Origin: Axinella damicornis
Taxonomy: Eukaryota > Porifera > Demospongiae > Axinellida > Axinellidae
DNA: 64,000 nucleotides
Assembly (NCBI GenBank): GCA_963931865.1
Contig: OZ007509.1
Location: forward strand, 9,357,125 to 9,421,124
Reading direction: 5' to 3'
The stretch's first letter is position 1. Each line of letters starts with the position of its first letter. Below are positions 62,711 through 64,000 of this stretch, one piece after another. Made by a program: the position numbers and the translations under genes. The notes beneath the pieces are model-generated. The model searched no databases, was not told where the DNA came from, and worked only from the letters and a program-made list of their open reading frames with translations.

Positions 62711-63860
62711 ATCTTGAGGCAACTGACAGCAGAGGCAACTCAGAGATTGGCCATCTTATCAGCAGCTGCTCCTACCGGTACCAGAGTAGTGACCGGGAGG
62801 ATCCTGGACCTAGGGACAGGGGGCATGGACAATGAGGAAGGCCAGCGGCAAGTGGCCGAAATGCCACCAGAAGAGGTACAGAAACCACCTAGCTCAGGCT
62901 GTCCTAGTTTGCTCCAGTCTAAGGGAGAGCAAGAATCAGTTGGAATTTGGCTGAGCTAGACCTTGAATTTGGTTCCCAGCTGGGTCCCAGGTTGGAATCC
63001 CAGCTGGATTCCTAGTTTGAATCCCAGCTGGGAGTGGCCTGGGAACTAGGCTAAGCTAGTTGGCCATTAGCCTCATTCCCAGGCCATAGGAGAAATGGCC
63101 TGGGAACGAGGCTGTAGACTTCCTGGTCTACTTGGCTGTGTGCACAGTGGTGGGGCTGCCTTGATTAGTGGTTGCAGTTGTCCTGCTTCTGAGCATGATT
63201 GAAACCTGACAGGGTGAATGTTGCCACAGAAGTGCGACTGTGATTTATGTATGCTGTAACCACCATTTCCAGCTCCACCATGCAAACACACAAGGGGAAA
63301 GAGCTGGGAGATCTGGTCACATGTGGTGACGCCAGGTAGACCATGGGTAGACACAAGGGGTCTTGCCCAACAAATCTCTTTCTTGTAATGCATTACACCA
63401 TGTGCATTTACTAGCCTGTAGAGCAGAGGTATAGATTGTGATTGGTCCGAGTCCCGGGACAGGCTCTCCCGGGAGTCTTATCCCCAGGCTCTCCTGGGGA
63501 CCTCGTCCCCAGACTCTCCTGGGAGTCTTGTCCCCAGGCTCTCCCAGGAGCCTCGTCCCCACGCTCTCCAATCCCAACTGATCTGCCTGCCCCTTCTTTC
63601 TGACTCAAAACGTGGAGCAGGGAGGAGGTTGCCTATATTAGAGTACACATTACATATCACATCATCATCTCCCACAGAACTCAGAGCTGCTGGGTTTGTT
63701 CACTGGCATGTCCCTCACTGGGGCTTCAGGAAAGAATAGTACGCCCCCAGTCAAACAAGCTCAGCCAGTCGTACCAGTAAATCCAGTCCAGCCAGCTCCA
63801 AAGGGTGAAGTTCAGGAGACTAGGATGTCAAGCGACTCATTTGCTGCTCTTTTGGGCATG
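62711..63860 (+). pseudogene. TEPSIN: Tepsin C-terminal exons, copy C
   Basis: Exon 62711-62875 (55 codons, ILRQLTAEATQRLAIL) and exon 63678-63860 (61 codons, LFTGMSL beta4-binding motif) are both open, with intact GT/AG borders and the same phases as copy A. Differences are point changes only. The preceding exon (VHS-like end) is deleted in this copy, and the acidic exon after 63860 would lie beyond the window. Coding quality of the two exons is good, but the copy lacks the domain it should belong to. Confidence 0.7.
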
Positions 63861-63904
63861 GTAAGGTGGAAGATCTGCTCGAGAACTGCACTAATGTACC
63901 ATAA

Positions 63905-63936
63905 TTATTTCTTTGACCCTCTCTCTCTCTCTCTCA

Positions 63937-63972
<36 letters not shown>

Positions 63973-64000
63973 TTCTCTCTCTCTCTGCCTCTCCCTCCCT
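63905..64000. repeat. CT microsatellite at window end
   Basis: A long CTCTCT tract in the intron after the tepsin exon; the homologous intron in copy A (16425-16460) has only a short one. Confidence 0.9.

Larger units (their letters stand above)
61230..63900 (+). repeat. Segmental duplication, copy C (FBF1 tail-tepsin)
   Basis: Matches copy A from about 11975 to 12830 and then from 14340 to 16385. Relative to A, the FBF1 exon at 12096-12211 is lost except its last bases and donor (61302-61313), and tepsin exon 13316-13450 is lost with its introns. A tRNA-containing insertion (61806-62223) is gained. Confidence 0.85.

Overview
The window is eukaryotic and most likely comes from an early-branching animal, with a demosponge the best guess. 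Small phase-compatible exons with GT..AG introns encode animal-type proteins: the mTORC1 scaffold raptor, the ciliary transition-fibre protein FBF1, the AP-4 accessory protein tepsin and the methyltransferase-like METTL25B. Between and inside them lie many mobile elements: Helitrons, a DIRS-like retrotransposon, CR1-like LINEs, hAT fragments, foldback MITEs and minisatellites. TAGCTAGC-type simple sequence and TAGCCTCG/TAGTCTCG foldback elements recur throughout. The species cannot be fixed from the sequence alone.

Layout, left half. 1-5 kb: a BED zinc-finger fragment, then a decayed intron-bearing raptor fragment. 5.4-9.4 kb: a broken Helitron Rep gene whose last exon can splice in frame into an NHL beta-propeller exon. 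10.2-16.9 kb: FBF1 exons (frameshift and stops) followed by tepsin exons that can be joined in frame. 17-18.2 kb: a CR1-like LINE remnant on the minus strand containing a small internal inversion. 18.4-19.9 kb: two foldback elements. 20.3-23.4 kb: a nearly complete twelve-exon METTL25B with two frameshifts.

Right half. A second FBF1 copy starts near 25.3 kb, stops abruptly in an intron at 26,279 and resumes at exactly the matching base at 55,375. The intervening 29 kb behaves as sequence inserted into that intron. It holds 9-bp minisatellites, a ZNF862-like hAT fragment split by a DIRS-like retrotransposon (29.6-34.6 kb), a LINE end, and a Helitron with an intact 1,669-residue Rep-helicase (39.7-44.7 kb) and an intact RPA-like protein (52.5-53.6 kb). 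Between these two Helitron genes sit a 4.1-kb terminal-inverted-repeat element with a CATA target duplication and five decayed tandem copies of the helicase 3' end. After 55.4 kb come the end of FBF1 copy 2, a duplicated divergent promoter region and, from 61.2 kb, a second copy of the FBF1-tail/tepsin region running to the window end.

The host genes share no operon-like logic. The coherent systems are the mobile elements: Rep-helicase plus RPA for rolling-circle transposition, and RT, RNase H and tyrosine recombinase for DIRS replication through a circular intermediate. The intact 5-kb Helitron frame beside broken host-gene copies suggests that the breaks are mostly real decay of duplicated copies and not general base-calling error. 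Protein identities come from recognising family sequence by eye; no database search was run.
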